Notes: generated from the letters alone by a model not told the origin. A stretch of 64,000 nt of DNA from Cellulomonas cellasea (GCF_030372105.1 NZ_JAUDBQ010000001.1:248001-312000); one strand, 5' to 3'. Shown: positions 1-8,813, counted from the first letter of the stretch. Numbers and translations are program-made.

Positions 1-309
1 GAGCGCGAGCGGGAAGTTCGCGACCACGCCCATGAGGATGGTGAGCACGCCGGCGACCAGCGCCGTGGCCGCGGCGATCATCGCCAGATTGGGCTCGTCG
101 CCCCCGCCCAGGTACTGGCCGGTGCCGTCCTGGACGAGGCCGAGGATGATCGGGTTGAGGACGATGATGTAGCTCATCGTGAAGAACGTGACCAGGCCAC
201 CGCGGATCTCGGTGCCGATGGTGGAGCCACGCTCGGTGATCTTGAAGAAGCGGTCGAGGGCGCCCTGCGGGGGTGACGCCTTCACGACATCGGGGGAGGT
301 TGTCGCCAT
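1..309 (-). CDS. NCS2-family purine permease, N-terminal part
   Basis: Only the first 103 codons are in the window; the gene runs off the left edge. The start is ATG at 309. The translation begins MATTSPDVVKAS, then reads FFKITERGSTIGTEIRGG and LVTFFTMSYIIVLNPIILG. This is the N-terminal cytoplasmic segment and first membrane helix typical of AzgA/PbuG-like guanine-hypoxanthine permeases (NCS2 family), which import purine bases by proton symport. A further hydrophobic stretch with NLAMIAAATALVAGVLTILMGVVANFPLAL follows. The family call rests on the TERGSTxxTEIRGGxxTFxTMxYI block, which is very characteristic; substrate is inferred from the family. The upstream 99 bp (310-408) separate it from the CAP-domain gene on the same strand; a weak inverted repeat lies at 322-337 but no clear promoter was identified. 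Confidence 0.85.
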   Translation of the reverse strand, partial: MATTSPDVVKASPPQGALDRFFKITERGSTIGTEIRGGLVTFFTMSYIIVLNPIILGLVQDGTGQYLGGGDEPNLAMIAAATALVAGVLTILMGVVANFPLAL

Positions 310-408
310 GGCGCGAATAGTCTCAGATCGAACTGAGGAGATCGTGCGCGCGTCCATCGCCTGAACACTCCAGCGCTTGCGCGCGCGTGAATCCTGTGCG
401 ATAGGGCC

Positions 409-1212
409 TCAGCCGAGGAAGACCTGGGCGCACAGCATGCCGCGCGGCCCACTGACGCACCCGATGCCGACCGATGTGTAGGACGCGCGCAGGATGTTCT
501 CGCGGTGCCCCGGCGATCCCATCCATCCCGCGGTCATCTCCGCCGGCGTCCGGTACCCCAGCGCGAGGTTCTCCCCCACGGTGCGGCCCTCGCATGCGGC
601 GAGGATGGGGCCCAGCGGATCGTGCTCGAATCGCCCCTCGGCGACGAGCAGGGCCGCGCGCTGTGCCGCCTGTGACGTTGCGCACTCGGACGTCGCCAGT
701 GCCGCGAGGCCCGCGGCGGCGCGCTGCTCGTTGGTCTGCGCGACGAGTGTCGCGGCGAACTCCACGGCGGGGTCGGCAGGCGGATCGGCCGGAGGGGCAG
801 GCGGATCGGCGGGCGGCGCGGGCTCAGCGGCCTGCGCGGCGTCGGCCGGTGGCGCGTCGGCTGGCGGCGGGTCTGCGGCAGGCGGGGGCGCGGTGGTCGT
901 CGTCGCCGTCGGGTCGCCGGTCTCACTCGCCGCGCTGACCAGCGGCGTCGCCTCACGGGACCCGCTGCGCGAGACCCCGGGGCCGTCCCGTTCGACGAGC
1001 GCCGTGACTCGGTCCGGGAAGCCCGCGAGGGTCACCGTGCCCGACTCGTCGCGGAGCGCGGGGGCCGCGACGGCCACTGCCGCGCCCAGCAGCAGGACCC
1101 CGGCGACGCCGACCGTCCGGCGGAGCCTGCGCGCCCGTCGGGCCTTGCGCGTACGCCACGCCCGGAGGTCCCGCCGACGCGGAGGCGTCACGTCCGCATC
1201 GGTCGAGTTCAT
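409..1212 (-). CDS. CAP (SCP/PR1) domain protein with membrane anchor
   Basis: 267 aa from the ATG at 1212 (MNSTDADV); an upstream in-frame ATG at 1260 is also possible. Residues 1-35 are strongly basic, followed by one hydrophobic helix (about 36-55, VGVAGVLLLGAAVAVAAPAL) acting as a signal anchor. Residues about 95-145 form a Pro/Ala/Asp-rich linker with repeated PPADPP units, likely a cell-wall-spanning stalk. The C-terminal 120 residues are a CAP domain: VAQTNEQRAAAGLAAL, RFEHDPLG, GRTVGENLALGY, GWMGSPGHRENIL and VGIGCVSGPRGMLCAQVF are the classic YkwD-like blocks with the His/Glu cavity residues and a Cys pair. Role is unknown; CAP proteins are extracellular and some bind lipid or act as proteases. 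It sits between the permease and the chemotaxis genes with no visible link to motility. Confidence 0.85.
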   Translation of the reverse strand: MNSTDADVTPPRRRDLRAWRTRKARRARRLRRTVGVAGVLLLGAAVAVAAPALRDESGTVTLAGFPDRVTALVERDGPGVSRSGSREATPLVSAASETGDPTATTTTAPPPAADPPPADAPPADAAQAAEPAPPADPPAPPADPPADPAVEFAATLVAQTNEQRAAAGLAALATSECATSQAAQRAALLVAEGRFEHDPLGPILAACEGRTVGENLALGYRTPAEMTAGWMGSPGHRENILRASYTSVGIGCVSGPRGMLCAQVFLG

Positions 1213-1304
1213 CTGCGGCACGTTATCCGATCGTGACCCGCAGATCGCCGAGCGGCGCATGTGAAAGCTCTCATCACGCCGCCCGGCCCCGCACCCGAGC
1301 GCCG

Positions 1305-1799
1305 TCAGCCGCCCAGGACGAGCATCGAGAACCGGCCGGGCCCATAGCCCTTCACGTCCACGTCCAGGTCGAGCCGGCGCACATACGTCAGCACCCACTG
1401 GGACACGTCGGCGGGCAGCGCTTGGCCGGGCTCGTACACCGCGTCGAGCTTGAGGTGCGGCAGGCCCTCGCCGTTGAACAACGAGGCGAGCACGTTGAGG
1501 ATCTCGCTCGCGTTGTCCAGCAGGTTCTCCGGCAGCGCGCCCGCGCCGATCGCGCGCTCCGCGCCCGACGACGGGATCAGCGCGATGGCCGCCCCGCACC
1601 GCGCCGCCAGGTCGAGGTCCATGATGACCAACGCGCTGAGCTGCAGGCGGCGGTCCACATACACCCCGACGAGGGCGCCGAACTCGTCCGCCGGGTCCAC
1701 CATCCCGCCACCCGTGAGCACCTGCACGTCACGGCCGAGCAGGTCGGCGATGACGTCGCGGACCTCCTTCGCCGCGGGCAGCGGCGTCAGGTCGCTCAT
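1305..1799 (-). CDS. CheX/CheC-like CheY-P phosphatase (second copy)
   Basis: 164 aa, ATG at 1799, overlapping the preceding cheY stop by 4 bp (ATGA). The signature is E99-x-x-N102 in the helix NASEILNVLASLFN, the acid/amide pair that CheC, CheX and FliY use to dephosphorylate CheY-P. A first beta-alpha unit (LSALVIMDLDLAARCGAAIA, about 54-73) and a C-terminal LDLDVDVKGYGPGRFSMLVL strand region fit the CheX fold. Only one ExxN motif is seen, as in CheX. It is the last gene of cheB-cheR-cheY-cheX-cheY-cheX, and pairs with the CheY just upstream. The homology is remote, so phosphatase activity is an inference from the motif and the context. Confidence 0.65.
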   Translation of the reverse strand: MSDLTPLPAAKEVRDVIADLLGRDVQVLTGGGMVDPADEFGALVGVYVDRRLQLSALVIMDLDLAARCGAAIALIPSSGAERAIGAGALPENLLDNASEILNVLASLFNGEGLPHLKLDAVYEPGQALPADVSQWVLTYVRRLDLDVDVKGYGPGRFSMLVLGG

Positions 1800-2158
1800 G
1801 CGAGCACCGGCTCGATGACGTCGCGGAAGGACTCCGCGCTGAACGGCTTCGCGATGAGGAACAACGCCCCCGCCTGCTCGGCGGCCTGGCGCATCTCCGG
1901 CGACCCCTCCGACGTCACGAAGCCGAACGGCGTGGAGAACCCGGCCGCGCGCAGCTCGCGCAGCAGCTCGATGCCCGTCATCTCGGGCATGTTCCAGTCC
2001 GAGAGGACGAGGTCCGGCTCATCGGCCCGGACCGCCGCCAACGCCTCGGCGCCGTCGGCCGCCTCGGTGACGGACCAGTCGTACCCCGCCTGACGCAGCG
2101 TGCGGATGACGATCTGCCGCATCACGCGGCTGTCGTCAGCGACGAGGACTCGCAGCAT
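1796..2158 (-). CDS. cheY: CheY-like single-domain response regulator (second copy)
   Basis: 120 aa, ATG at 2158, a lone receiver domain. The acidic pocket is D8/D9 followed by S10, the phospho-acceptor is D54 (LVLSDWNMPEM), the switch Thr/Ser lies in FGFVTSEG (about 82) and the conserved Lys is K104 in IAKPF. NMP after the phospho-Asp is typical of CheY. Its stop overlaps the downstream CheX-like gene by 4 bp, while 66 bp separate it from the upstream CheX gene; this intergenic gap suggests the cheY-cheX pair may be translated independently of the first pair. It is expected to be phosphorylated by CheA and either bind FliM or act as a phosphate sink. Which of the two CheY proteins drives the motor cannot be told from sequence. 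Confidence 0.9.
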   Translation of the reverse strand: MLRVLVADDSRVMRQIVIRTLRQAGYDWSVTEAADGAEALAAVRADEPDLVLSDWNMPEMTGIELLRELRAAGFSTPFGFVTSEGSPEMRQAAEQAGALFLIAKPFSAESFRDVIEPVLA

Positions 2159-2224
2159 GGTGTTCCCTCCCTTGGGGTGCGCCGATCGCGCACCGGATCT
2201 CCTGGCTGTCGGAACTCTCGGGCA

Positions 2225-2704
2225 CTACTCGGCGGCCGTGACGATGACGGCGAGCGGGCGCCCGCGCCACGCCATGCGCAGCTCGTGCAGCACAGTGCCC
2301 GCCATGGGCGGCGCGGCGTCGGCGACCTGCGGGAGCCCGAGGCGCCCCACCTCGGTCAGCAGGGTCTTCACGTTCCCCCCGACGACGTTCGCCACCTCGC
2401 CGAACGCGTCCGCCACGTCGTCGTCGCCCACCGGCTCCTCGGGGCCCATGCCCAGGAGCGCGCGGCTCAGGTCGTGCGCGGTGGTGAGCTCCGTGGTCAG
2501 CGCCACGCGTCCCGTCCACGGGCCGGTGACATCGACCCAGGCGTCCATCGAGTCCTCCAGGTCGGGGAAGAGCCCCGCCCACAGGACCAGCGCGCTGGGG
2601 TCGTCGTCGATCATCGCCGAGAACACCTGCTCCGCGATGGACTGCACCTGCGAGCCGTCGAACGTGCGGCGCTGGCCCTCCCCGCTGACCTGCACGATGC
2701 TCAT
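2225..2704 (-). CDS. cheX: CheX-like CheY-P phosphatase (first copy)
   Basis: 159 aa, ATG at 2704 overlapping the cheY stop (ATGA). The phosphatase signature E103-x-x-N106 sits in FGEVANVVGGNVKTLL, a near-textbook CheX active-site helix. N-terminal MSIVQVSGEG and SQVQSIAEQVFSAM, and the strand ALVLWAGLF, fit a CheX domain with one active helix. The following Gly/Pro-rich segment LGLPQVADAAPPMAGTVLHEL matches the loop before the last strands. It is expected to remove phosphate from CheY and reset the motor; this species has no CheZ, as is usual for Gram-positive bacteria. Position directly after the first CheY supports pairing of the two. Confidence 0.8.
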   Translation of the reverse strand: MSIVQVSGEGQRRTFDGSQVQSIAEQVFSAMIDDDPSALVLWAGLFPDLEDSMDAWVDVTGPWTGRVALTTELTTAHDLSRALLGMGPEEPVGDDDVADAFGEVANVVGGNVKTLLTEVGRLGLPQVADAAPPMAGTVLHELRMAWRGRPLAVIVTAAE

Positions 2705-3084
2705 CGGGCGCCTCCCACCGGGAGCAGGCCGAGCAGCGCGAGCTTCTCCTCGAACTCCAGCGGCGTGAACGGCTTCACCAGGTACTCGTGGGCGCCTGCC
2801 GCGAGCGCGCGCACGATCTGGCCCTGCTCGCTCTCGGTGGTCACCATCATCAGCGTGATCCCCCGCCACTCGCGGTTCGCACGGACCCGCGTGACGAAGG
2901 TGAGGCCGTCCATGACGGGCATGTTCCAGTCGACGCACGCGAGGTCGACCTCGAGTCCGCCGGCGAGCAGGTCGAGGGCCTGCTGGCCGTCGGCGGCCTC
3001 CGCGACCTCGAACCCGAGCGGCTCCAGGATGCGCGTGACGATGCGCCGCATCGTCCGTGAGTCGTCGATCACCAGTGCTCTCAT
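2701..3084 (-). CDS. cheY: CheY-like single-domain response regulator (first copy)
   Basis: 127 aa from ATG 3084, which overlaps the cheR stop by 4 bp; a longer in-frame extension up to 3129 would run into cheR and is unlikely. Receiver residues: D7/D8-S9, phospho-acceptor D52 in CVDWNMPVMDG, T82/T83 in MMVTTES, and K104 in YLVKPF. The NMPVMDG context is the usual CheY form. It is followed by a CheX gene with a 4 bp overlap. By family it is the diffusible signal from CheA to the flagellar switch (FliM/FliN). The second CheY in the same operon shares WNMP and the KPF block but differs elsewhere (SDWNMPEM, VTSEGSPEM), so the pair are paralogues rather than a recent exact duplication. Confidence 0.92.
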   Translation of the reverse strand: MRALVIDDSRTMRRIVTRILEPLGFEVAEAADGQQALDLLAGGLEVDLACVDWNMPVMDGLTFVTRVRANREWRGITLMMVTTESEQGQIVRALAAGAHEYLVKPFTPLEFEEKLALLGLLPVGGAR

Positions 3085-3959
3085 CGGGGGGCTCCTGATC
3101 CGAAGGGGGTCGGGACTGTGGCCGGCCACGGCGGCGGGTCACTTGCGGCGCCACGCGGCCGGTACACCGAGCCCCTGCCGAGGGGCAGGCGCTCCCAGTC
3201 GTCGTCGACGCCGATGGTGGTCTCCGCCGCGCCCAGCACCAGGAACCCGCCTGGCCGCAGGACCCGGTGCATCCGCGCCAGGATCTGCTGCTTGGTGGCC
3301 ACGTCGAAGTAGATGAGGACGTTGCGCAAGAAGATGAGGTCGAACCCCTGCCCGGCGGGCGAGGCGTCCAACAGGTTGTGCCGCATGAACCGGACGGCGG
3401 CGCGCAGCTCGTCGCTGATGCGCCACTCGGACCCCGCGGCCTGGAAGTGGCGCTCGCGCATCGCCGACGGCAGCCCGCGATCGACCTCGAGCTGGCTGTA
3501 CAGGCCCGCGCGGGCCCGCGCCAGCACCTGCTCGGACAGGTCGGTGGCCAGGATGTCGGCGTCGACGTGCGACGGCAGCGCGTCCTGCAGCGTCATCGCG
3601 ATGGAGTACGGCTCCTGGCCGGTGGAGCAGGCGGCCGACCACACCCGCAGCCGCCGGGGGGCGACGGCGTCGGCCGTCAGCGCCGGGACGATGTGCTGGC
3701 GCAGCGCCACGAACGGCGCGCCGTCCCGGAACCAGGACGTCTCGTTGGTGGTGAGCGCCTCCACCACCAGGTCGCGCTCATGCTCGGACGCGGCGGCCCG
3801 CACGGACTTCACGAACTCGTCGAGGCCGAGGCCCGCGCGGCGGGCCAGCGGGGCCAGGCGGCTCTCCACCAGGTACTCCTTGCCCGCCTCGAGCTGGATG
3901 GCGCTGCGGCGCCGCACGAGGTCGGCGACGAACTCGAACGAGTCGGTGGTGAGGCTCAT
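3081..3959 (-). CDS. cheR: Chemotaxis protein methyltransferase CheR
   Basis: 292 aa from ATG 3959, with ATGA overlaps at both ends (cheB upstream, cheY downstream). The N-terminal helical domain (about 1-75) is followed by a SAM-dependent methyltransferase fold. ALTTNETSWFRD is the CheR signature, LRVWSAACSTGQEPYSIAM is the SAM-binding glycine-rich loop, and FDLIFLRNVLIYFD followed by LRPGGFLVLGAAET completes the fold. It methylates glutamates on chemoreceptor signalling helices using S-adenosylmethionine, opposing CheB. Length is normal for CheR. The receptors encoded next door (5235-8770) have no C-terminal pentapeptide tether, so this CheR probably acts without docking. Confidence 0.95.
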   Translation of the reverse strand: MSLTTDSFEFVADLVRRRSAIQLEAGKEYLVESRLAPLARRAGLGLDEFVKSVRAAASEHERDLVVEALTTNETSWFRDGAPFVALRQHIVPALTADAVAPRRLRVWSAACSTGQEPYSIAMTLQDALPSHVDADILATDLSEQVLARARAGLYSQLEVDRGLPSAMRERHFQAAGSEWRISDELRAAVRFMRHNLLDASPAGQGFDLIFLRNVLIYFDVATKQQILARMHRVLRPGGFLVLGAAETTIGVDDDWERLPLGRGSVYRPRGAASDPPPWPATVPTPFGSGAPR

Positions 3960-5113
3960 GACGCCCCGCCCTGCGACACGGCGAGGCCGCGCAGCCCGGC
4001 AGGACGCGTGGCGGCCCGCTGCACGGTGGACTCGATCACCTGCGCCATCTCGTCGAGCGGCACGATCCGGTGGGCCAGGCCCGCGGCGGCCACGACGCCC
4101 GGCATGCCCCACACGACGCTGGAGGCCTTGTCCTGGACGACCACTGTGCCGCCGGCGGTCACGACATCCTCACAGCCCGTGCGCCCGTCGGCGCCCATGC
4201 CGGTGAGGACGACGCCCAGGAGGTCGCCGCGCAGCACCTGCACGGCGGAACGGAACAGCACGTCGACGGCCGGCCGGCAGAAGTTCACCGGCGGCGCCTG
4301 GGTGAGCGCCGTGCGCAGGCCGGAGCCCACACGGCGCAGCTCCAGGTGGTGGTTGCCGGGGGCCACGTACACGTGGCCGGGCAGCACGTCCTCGTCGCCG
4401 TGGCACTCGACCACCGTCGAGGGCCCGATCCGGTCCAGGCGGGCGGCGAGCTGGCGGGTGAACACCGGCGGCATGTGCTGCACGACGAGCACCGGCACGG
4501 GCAGCGGCTGGGACAGCGAGCCGAGCACCCGGGACAGCGCCTCGGGGCCTCCCGTCGAGGAGCCCATCACCACGGCGCGCACCGGATGGCGCGATGGCTC
4601 GGGGCGGCCCGGCGCGGGATCGGCGCCCTCCGGGCGGGCCGGCGGGCGGGTCAGCCCGGGCGCCGGCGGCGCGGCGCGCTCGACGCGGCCCGGCAGCTCG
4701 AACCCGGGGCCGACGAGCGCGTGGATCTTGGGCAGGAGCTGCCCGGCGACCCGCTGCAACGACTCCTGGACGCTGCCGCTGCCGCTGGGCTTGGTCACGT
4801 AGTCGCTGGCGCCCGCGACGAGCGCGTCGAGAGTCGCCGCCGCGCCCTTCTCGGTGAGCGTGGAGAACATGACGATCGGCATCCGATGACCCGTGCGGCG
4901 CAGTTCCCGCACTGCCTCGATGCCGTTCATCTCCGGCATCTCGACGTCCATGGTGATCAGGTCGGGCCCGAGCTGGGCGGCCTTGGCCAAGGCCAGCCTG
5001 CCGTTGGACGCGGTGCCCACGACCTCGACCGACGCGTCGGTGGACAACGCCTCGGTCACGAGCCGGCGGATGACGACCGAGTCGTCGACCACCAGCACCC
5101 GGATGCGGGTCAT
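3956..5113 (-). CDS. cheB: Chemotaxis methylesterase/glutamine deamidase CheB
   Basis: 385 aa, ATG at 5113 (a GTG-led extension to 5167 crosses the promoter and is rejected). Receiver domain 1-125 with D10/D11 and phospho-acceptor D56 (LITMDVEMPEMNG) and KPS as the conserved Lys loop. A Pro/Ala-rich linker (about 150-185) leads to the esterase domain, with the catalytic Ser in GSSTGGPEAL, His in VVQHMPP and Asp in LTGMGADG. It removes methyl groups from chemoreceptors when phosphorylated by CheA. First gene of the cheB-cheR-cheY-cheX-cheY-cheX operon; a sigma-28-like promoter lies at 5153-5182, about 40 bp upstream. Confidence 0.95.
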   Translation of the reverse strand: MTRIRVLVVDDSVVIRRLVTEALSTDASVEVVGTASNGRLALAKAAQLGPDLITMDVEMPEMNGIEAVRELRRTGHRMPIVMFSTLTEKGAAATLDALVAGASDYVTKPSGSGSVQESLQRVAGQLLPKIHALVGPGFELPGRVERAAPPAPGLTRPPARPEGADPAPGRPEPSRHPVRAVVMGSSTGGPEALSRVLGSLSQPLPVPVLVVQHMPPVFTRQLAARLDRIGPSTVVECHGDEDVLPGHVYVAPGNHHLELRRVGSGLRTALTQAPPVNFCRPAVDVLFRSAVQVLRGDLLGVVLTGMGADGRTGCEDVVTAGGTVVVQDKASSVVWGMPGVVAAAGLAHRIVPLDEMAQVIESTVQRAATRPAGLRGLAVSQGGAS

Positions 5114-5152
5114 AGGAGCTCCTGCCTGGCGCCCGAATGGGCGCATGTCGTC

Positions 5153-5182
5153 CTGATCGGCTGGCACGGTCGGATCCTGAGC
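5153..5182 (-). promoter_or_regulatory. Sigma-28-like promoter of the cheB operon
   Basis: On the minus strand GCTCAG (5182-5177), a 16-nt spacer, then CCGATCAG (5160-5153). It matches the motif found before eight other operons in or beside the flagellar island. It sits 40 bp upstream of the cheB ATG, beside the hairpin that ends the receptor gene. Confidence 0.8.
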
Positions 5183-5183
5183 A

Positions 5184-5207
5184 GTGCGCCGCAGTGATCC
5201 GGCGCAC
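5184..5207 (-). terminator. Hairpin terminator after the first receptor gene
   Basis: Perfect 8-bp inverted repeat, GTGCGCCG (5184-5191) and CGGCGCAC (5200-5207), with an 8-nt loop. It lies 27 nt past the receptor stop and just upstream of the cheB promoter -35, so it separates the two transcripts. There is no clear T-tract, as is common in high-GC genomes. Confidence 0.55.
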
Positions 5208-5234
5208 GGCCGCTAGGCGTCAGGCCGCTAGGTG

Positions 5235-6905
5235 TCAGTAAGTGAAGGCGGCCACCCGGGAGCGCAGGTCCGAGGAGTTCGCCGCCAGCACGTCGACGGA
5301 GACCTCCATCTGCGTCACGACGCCCGACGTCTGCGCCGCCTCCCCCGCGACGGACGTGATCCGCTCGGCGATCTCGCCCGTGCCGGCGGCGGCCTCCTGC
5401 ACGCCGCGCGACATCTCGCCGGTGGTGGCGGTCTGCTCCTCCACCGCCAGGGCGATGGTGAGCTGGTAGTCGTTGATCTGGGCGATCACCGAGGAGATCT
5501 CCTCGATGGCGGCCACCGCCGAGGCGGTGTGCTCCTGGTTGGCCTGCACGCGGGCGGCGATATCGTCCGCGGCCCGGGCCGACTCCAACGCCAAGTCCTT
5601 GACCTCCCCCGCGACGACGGCGAACCCCCTGCCCGCCGCGCCCGCCCGGGCCGCCTCGATGGTCGCGTTGAGCGCCAACAGGTTGGTCTGCCGGGCGATG
5701 GCGGTGATGGACTTGACCACTGTGCCGATCTCGGCGGAGCTGGCGCCCAGCGCGTCGACGGTGACCGCCGCGGCCCGGGCGTGCTCGACGCCCTCGGTCG
5801 CGATCTTCGCCGCGAGGTTGGCGTTCTGCGCGATCTCCCGGATCGAGTCGCCGAGCTGCTCGGCGCCGGCCGCGACGGCCTGCACGTTGCGGCTGACCTG
5901 CTCCGCGGCCGCGGCCACCACGCCTGCCTGCGAGGACGTCTCATGCGACCCGGCGCTCACCTGCGCCGCGGCGCCCGCCAGGTCGTGCGCCGCCCCGGAG
6001 ACCTCGCCCGCTGTGGCGCTGACCCCCTCCAGCGTCGCGCGCACCGACGCCTGCGCCTGCGTCAGGGCCCTGGCCATGCGCCCCAGCTCGTCCTCCGAGC
6101 GCTGCGTGGCCACCACCGTGAAGTCGCCCCCCGCCATGGCCTCGAGCGCGTGGTGCACCTCTTGCACGGACCTGCGGATGGAGCGGGCGATGACCAGCCC
6201 GAGCGCCACCACGAGCACCAGCGCCGCCGACAGGCTCGCGGTGAGGATCAGCACGGCGCGCTGCGCCTTCGCGTCGGCGCTCTCGGCGACCGTGTAGAAG
6301 TAGGAGTTGGTCTCGTCCGCGACCCGTCCCAGAGCCGCGGTGTAGGTGTCCACCAGCGGCTGGCTGGAGTCCTCCACGAGCGTCGAGTAGTAGACGCGGT
6401 CGTCCTTGAGCGCGGTGGGGATGAGCACCCCGTCGCGCAGCTTGACCCACTTGGCGTAGGTCGTCTTGAACGTCTCCCACGCCTCGCCGCTGTCGAAGGC
6501 CTGCTCGTACTCGGCGATCGCCTCGCTCACCGCCGCGTCGTTCTCGGCCTGCTTGGCCAGCCAGGCGTCGGTCATGCGCTCGTTGTCGAAGGCGGCGATC
6601 TCCGCGGCGATCACCCGCGCGGCGAGCTGGCCCTGCTCGACCTCGCTGCGCTTGAAGACCGTCTCCTCCTGCAAGCGCGCGAGCTCCTGCGTGTCCGCGG
6701 CGATCGAGCGCATCGCCACGGCCGCATAGGCGCCGGCGGCGAGCGCCACGACCGCGAGCAGCAGGATCGCCGCGAGGATCTTGGTCCGCACCGACCGCGC
6801 CGCGAGCCAGCCGCCGGTGCGGGCCGGGCGGCTCGCACTGCCAGGGCGGCGGGCGCCCGCGGGCTCGCCACCGCGCCGTCGTGCCGCGACTCTCATGACC
6901 CGCAT
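5235..6905 (-). CDS. Methyl-accepting chemotaxis protein (first)
   Basis: 556 aa from ATG 6905; a second ATG at 6896 gives nearly the same protein, and in-frame sequence upstream of 6905 is non-coding. A basic N-terminus precedes TM1 (about 43-65), then an all-helical periplasmic-side sensor of about 160 residues (4HB-MCP-like), TM2 (about 226-250), HAMP (about 250-302) and a long coiled-coil signalling domain. The hairpin tip reads [19 protein letters not shown], the CheA/CheW contact region. There is no C-terminal CheR-binding pentapeptide; the protein ends RVAAFTY. Ligand unknown. It has its own sigma-28-like promoter (6939-6968) and a terminator (5184-5207), so it appears to be a single-gene transcript. 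A paralogue follows at 7013. Confidence 0.93.
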   Translation of the reverse strand: MRVMRVAARRRGGEPAGARRPGSASRPARTGGWLAARSVRTKILAAILLLAVVALAAGAYAAVAMRSIAADTQELARLQEETVFKRSEVEQGQLAARVIAAEIAAFDNERMTDAWLAKQAENDAAVSEAIAEYEQAFDSGEAWETFKTTYAKWVKLRDGVLIPTALKDDRVYYSTLVEDSSQPLVDTYTAALGRVADETNSYFYTVAESADAKAQRAVLILTASLSAALVLVVALGLVIARSIRRSVQEVHHALEAMAGGDFTVVATQRSEDELGRMARALTQAQASVRATLEGVSATAGEVSGAAHDLAGAAAQVSAGSHETSSQAGVVAAAAEQVSRNVQAVAAGAEQLGDSIREIAQNANLAAKIATEGVEHARAAAVTVDALGASSAEIGTVVKSITAIARQTNLLALNATIEAARAGAAGRGFAVVAGEVKDLALESARAADDIAARVQANQEHTASAVAAIEEISSVIAQINDYQLTIALAVEEQTATTGEMSRGVQEAAAGTGEIAERITSVAGEAAQTSGVVTQMEVSVDVLAANSSDLRSRVAAFTY

Positions 6906-6938
6906 GCCCGCTCCTTCGCTGAACCTGGTGGTACGGGG

Positions 6939-6968
6939 CCCATCGGCGGCCGTGGGGCGTGCGTGAGA
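6939..6968 (-). promoter_or_regulatory. Sigma-28-like promoter of the first receptor gene
   Basis: Minus strand TCTCAC (6968-6963), 16-nt spacer, CCGATGGG (6946-6939). The -10 core CCGAT is intact, though the last bases differ from the CCGATSAG of the other sites. The predicted start is about 30 nt before the ATG at 6905. Confidence 0.65.
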
Positions 6969-6974
6969 CTCGGG

Positions 6975-6990
6975 CGGGGCGAAATCCCCG
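6975..6990 (-). terminator. Possible short terminator after the second receptor gene
   Basis: Inverted repeat CGGGG (6975-6979) and CCCCG (6986-6990) around a 6-nt AT-containing loop, 22 nt past the receptor stop. The stem is only 5 bp, so this is weak. Confidence 0.3.
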
Positions 6991-7012
6991 GGGCCAGGAG
7001 GTGAAACTCGCG

Positions 7013-8770
7013 CTAGTACCTGAACGTCTCCACCCGCGCGTGCAGATCGGCGGACATGCGGGCGAGCTCCTCCACGGCGGTTCCCATCTGGCTGACCACC
7101 ACGGCGTTGGACTCGGCCGCCGCCGCCACCCCGGCGATAGTCGAGCTGATCTCCTCCGAGCCGGCCGCGGCCTCGCCGACCCCGCGGGACATCTCGTTGG
7201 TGGTGGCCGTCTGCTCCTCCACCGCTGAGGCGATGGTGAGCTGGTAGTCGTTGATGTTGGCGATGACCTGCGCGATCTCCGCGATGGCGCCCACCGCTGA
7301 GGAGGTGTCCACCTGGATCGCCTCGACTCGGCGGGCGATGTCCTCGGTGGCCCGGGCCGTCTCGGAGGCGAGCTCCTTGACCTCGCCCGCCACCACCGCG
7401 AACCCCTTGCCGGCGGAGCCCGCCCGGGCGGCCTCGATCGTCGCGTTCAGCGCCAGGAGGTTCGTCTGCGCCGCGATCGAGGTGATGACCTTGACGACGT
7501 TGCCGATCTCCTGGCTCGATGTGCCGAGCTTCGCGACCTGCGCGTTGGTCCACTCCGCGACTCCCGTGGCGGCAGACGCCACCTTCGCCGCCTCGTTGGC
7601 GTTCTGCGCGATCTCCCGGATCGAGGAGCCCATCTGCTCCGAGCCCGACGCGACGGCCTGCACGTTGCGGTTGACCTGCGCGGAGGCCGACGCGACGACG
7701 CCGGCCCGCTCGGAGGTCTCCTGCGATCCGGCGGCCACCTGGACGGTCGCCGCTGACAGCTCCTCCGTCGCCGCGGCGACGGCCTGGGCGGTCCTGGCGA
7801 CCTCCGTGAGGGCGCCGCGCACGGACTCCTGGGCCACCCCCAGCGCGCTGGCCATCTTGCCGATCTCGTCACGGGAGGCCACGTGGCTGGTCACGGTGAA
7901 GTCGCCCTCGGCCATCGCCTCCAGGGACTTCTGCACGCTGGCCGCGGAGCGGCGGATCCAGCTCGCGGTGAGGCTGCCCAGCACGATCGAGAGCACGAGC
8001 CCGACGGCCAGGCTGGCCACCAGGATCAGCTTGGCGGTCTGCGCCTCGGCCTGGCCCTCGGCGGCCACGGCGTCGAAGTACTGGGTGATGTCGACGCGCA
8101 GGTCGGCGAGCGACGCCTCGAAGGCCATCGTGAGGGCCTGGCTGCGCGTCTCGAGCAGCAGGTTGTACCGGTCGAGGTTGCCCGACAGGCCCGCGGGCAC
8201 CAGCTCGGTGTCGCGCACCCCCAGCCACGTCGCGTAGTCGTCCTTGAACGACTGCCACACCTCGTACGTCCCGCCGCCTCCTGCCTCGAGGCCCTTCATC
8301 GCCGCGTTCATCGCGGCGTCGTTCTTGTCCTGCTCGCCCTTCAGGCTGGCCGACAGCGACACGTCGGCCGCGGCGATCTGCGCGACCAGGAGCTGCGCGC
8401 GCACCTCCGCCTCCGTCACCTGCGCCACCCGCGCGACGACCTCCCGCTGCACCGTCGCGAGCTCGGCCGACCGGTCCGCGACCTTCCCCAGCGAGATGAA
8501 GGCGTACACGCCCGTCCCCGTGGCGGCGACGCCCAGCATGAGGATGCAGCTGAGGATCTTGGTGCGCACCGACCGGTCGACGAACCACGACCGCAGGCCC
8601 CGGCGTGGCTTCCGGGCCTTCCGGGGCTTCCGGGGCGCGACGGGCTCCGGCGCGACCTCAGCGGTTGTCGGCTCCCCCTTGGCAGAGGCCGCCTCCGGCG
8701 TCTCCAGCGAGGCCGCCTCGGGCTCCTCAGCGGAGGGCAGGTCGGGGGAACGCTCAGAGGTGCGCATCAT
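7013..8770 (-). CDS. Methyl-accepting chemotaxis protein (second)
   Basis: 585 aa, ATG at 8770 (MMRTSERS; the next codon is also ATG). A long cytoplasmic N-tail (about 1-68) rich in Glu/Ala/Pro and then Lys/Arg precedes TM1 (about 70-93). A helical sensor follows to about 258, then TM2 (about 260-284), HAMP and the signalling domain with [19 protein letters not shown] at the tip. The signalling half is nearly the same as the first receptor but the sensor differs, so the two probably recognise different signals. No tethering pentapeptide is present (ends ARVETFRY). No motif-type promoter lies in the 43 bp before it, so it is probably transcribed by read-through from cheA-cheW. Ligand unknown. 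Confidence 0.93.
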   Translation of the reverse strand: MMRTSERSPDLPSAEEPEAASLETPEAASAKGEPTTAEVAPEPVAPRKPRKARKPRRGLRSWFVDRSVRTKILSCILMLGVAATGTGVYAFISLGKVADRSAELATVQREVVARVAQVTEAEVRAQLLVAQIAAADVSLSASLKGEQDKNDAAMNAAMKGLEAGGGGTYEVWQSFKDDYATWLGVRDTELVPAGLSGNLDRYNLLLETRSQALTMAFEASLADLRVDITQYFDAVAAEGQAEAQTAKLILVASLAVGLVLSIVLGSLTASWIRRSAASVQKSLEAMAEGDFTVTSHVASRDEIGKMASALGVAQESVRGALTEVARTAQAVAAATEELSAATVQVAAGSQETSERAGVVASASAQVNRNVQAVASGSEQMGSSIREIAQNANEAAKVASAATGVAEWTNAQVAKLGTSSQEIGNVVKVITSIAAQTNLLALNATIEAARAGSAGKGFAVVAGEVKELASETARATEDIARRVEAIQVDTSSAVGAIAEIAQVIANINDYQLTIASAVEEQTATTNEMSRGVGEAAAGSEEISSTIAGVAAAAESNAVVVSQMGTAVEELARMSADLHARVETFRY

Positions 8771-8813
8771 CGGGCTCCTTCATGGAAAACAGATCTCAGA
8801 CCGGGCGTCCCTG

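Noticed and set aside
310-408. Small inverted repeat (CTCAG/CTGAG, 322-337) before the NCS2 permease
   Set aside because: Only 5 bp of stem; not enough to call an operator or riboswitch. No purine-riboswitch core was seen.
2696-2712. CTCATCGG at several gene junctions (for example 2700, 3081, 9228, 27642) read as a reverse -10
   Set aside because: These are ATG start contexts followed by GCCGAT-like bases inside coding overlaps, with no CTCA 16 nt away.
3959-4112. Longer CheR start at 4112 (and longer CheB, CheX and FlgB starts)
   Set aside because: The added residues are antisense-like Arg/Gly/Pro text lying in the upstream gene; the internal ATG with ATGA overlap gives the normal family length.
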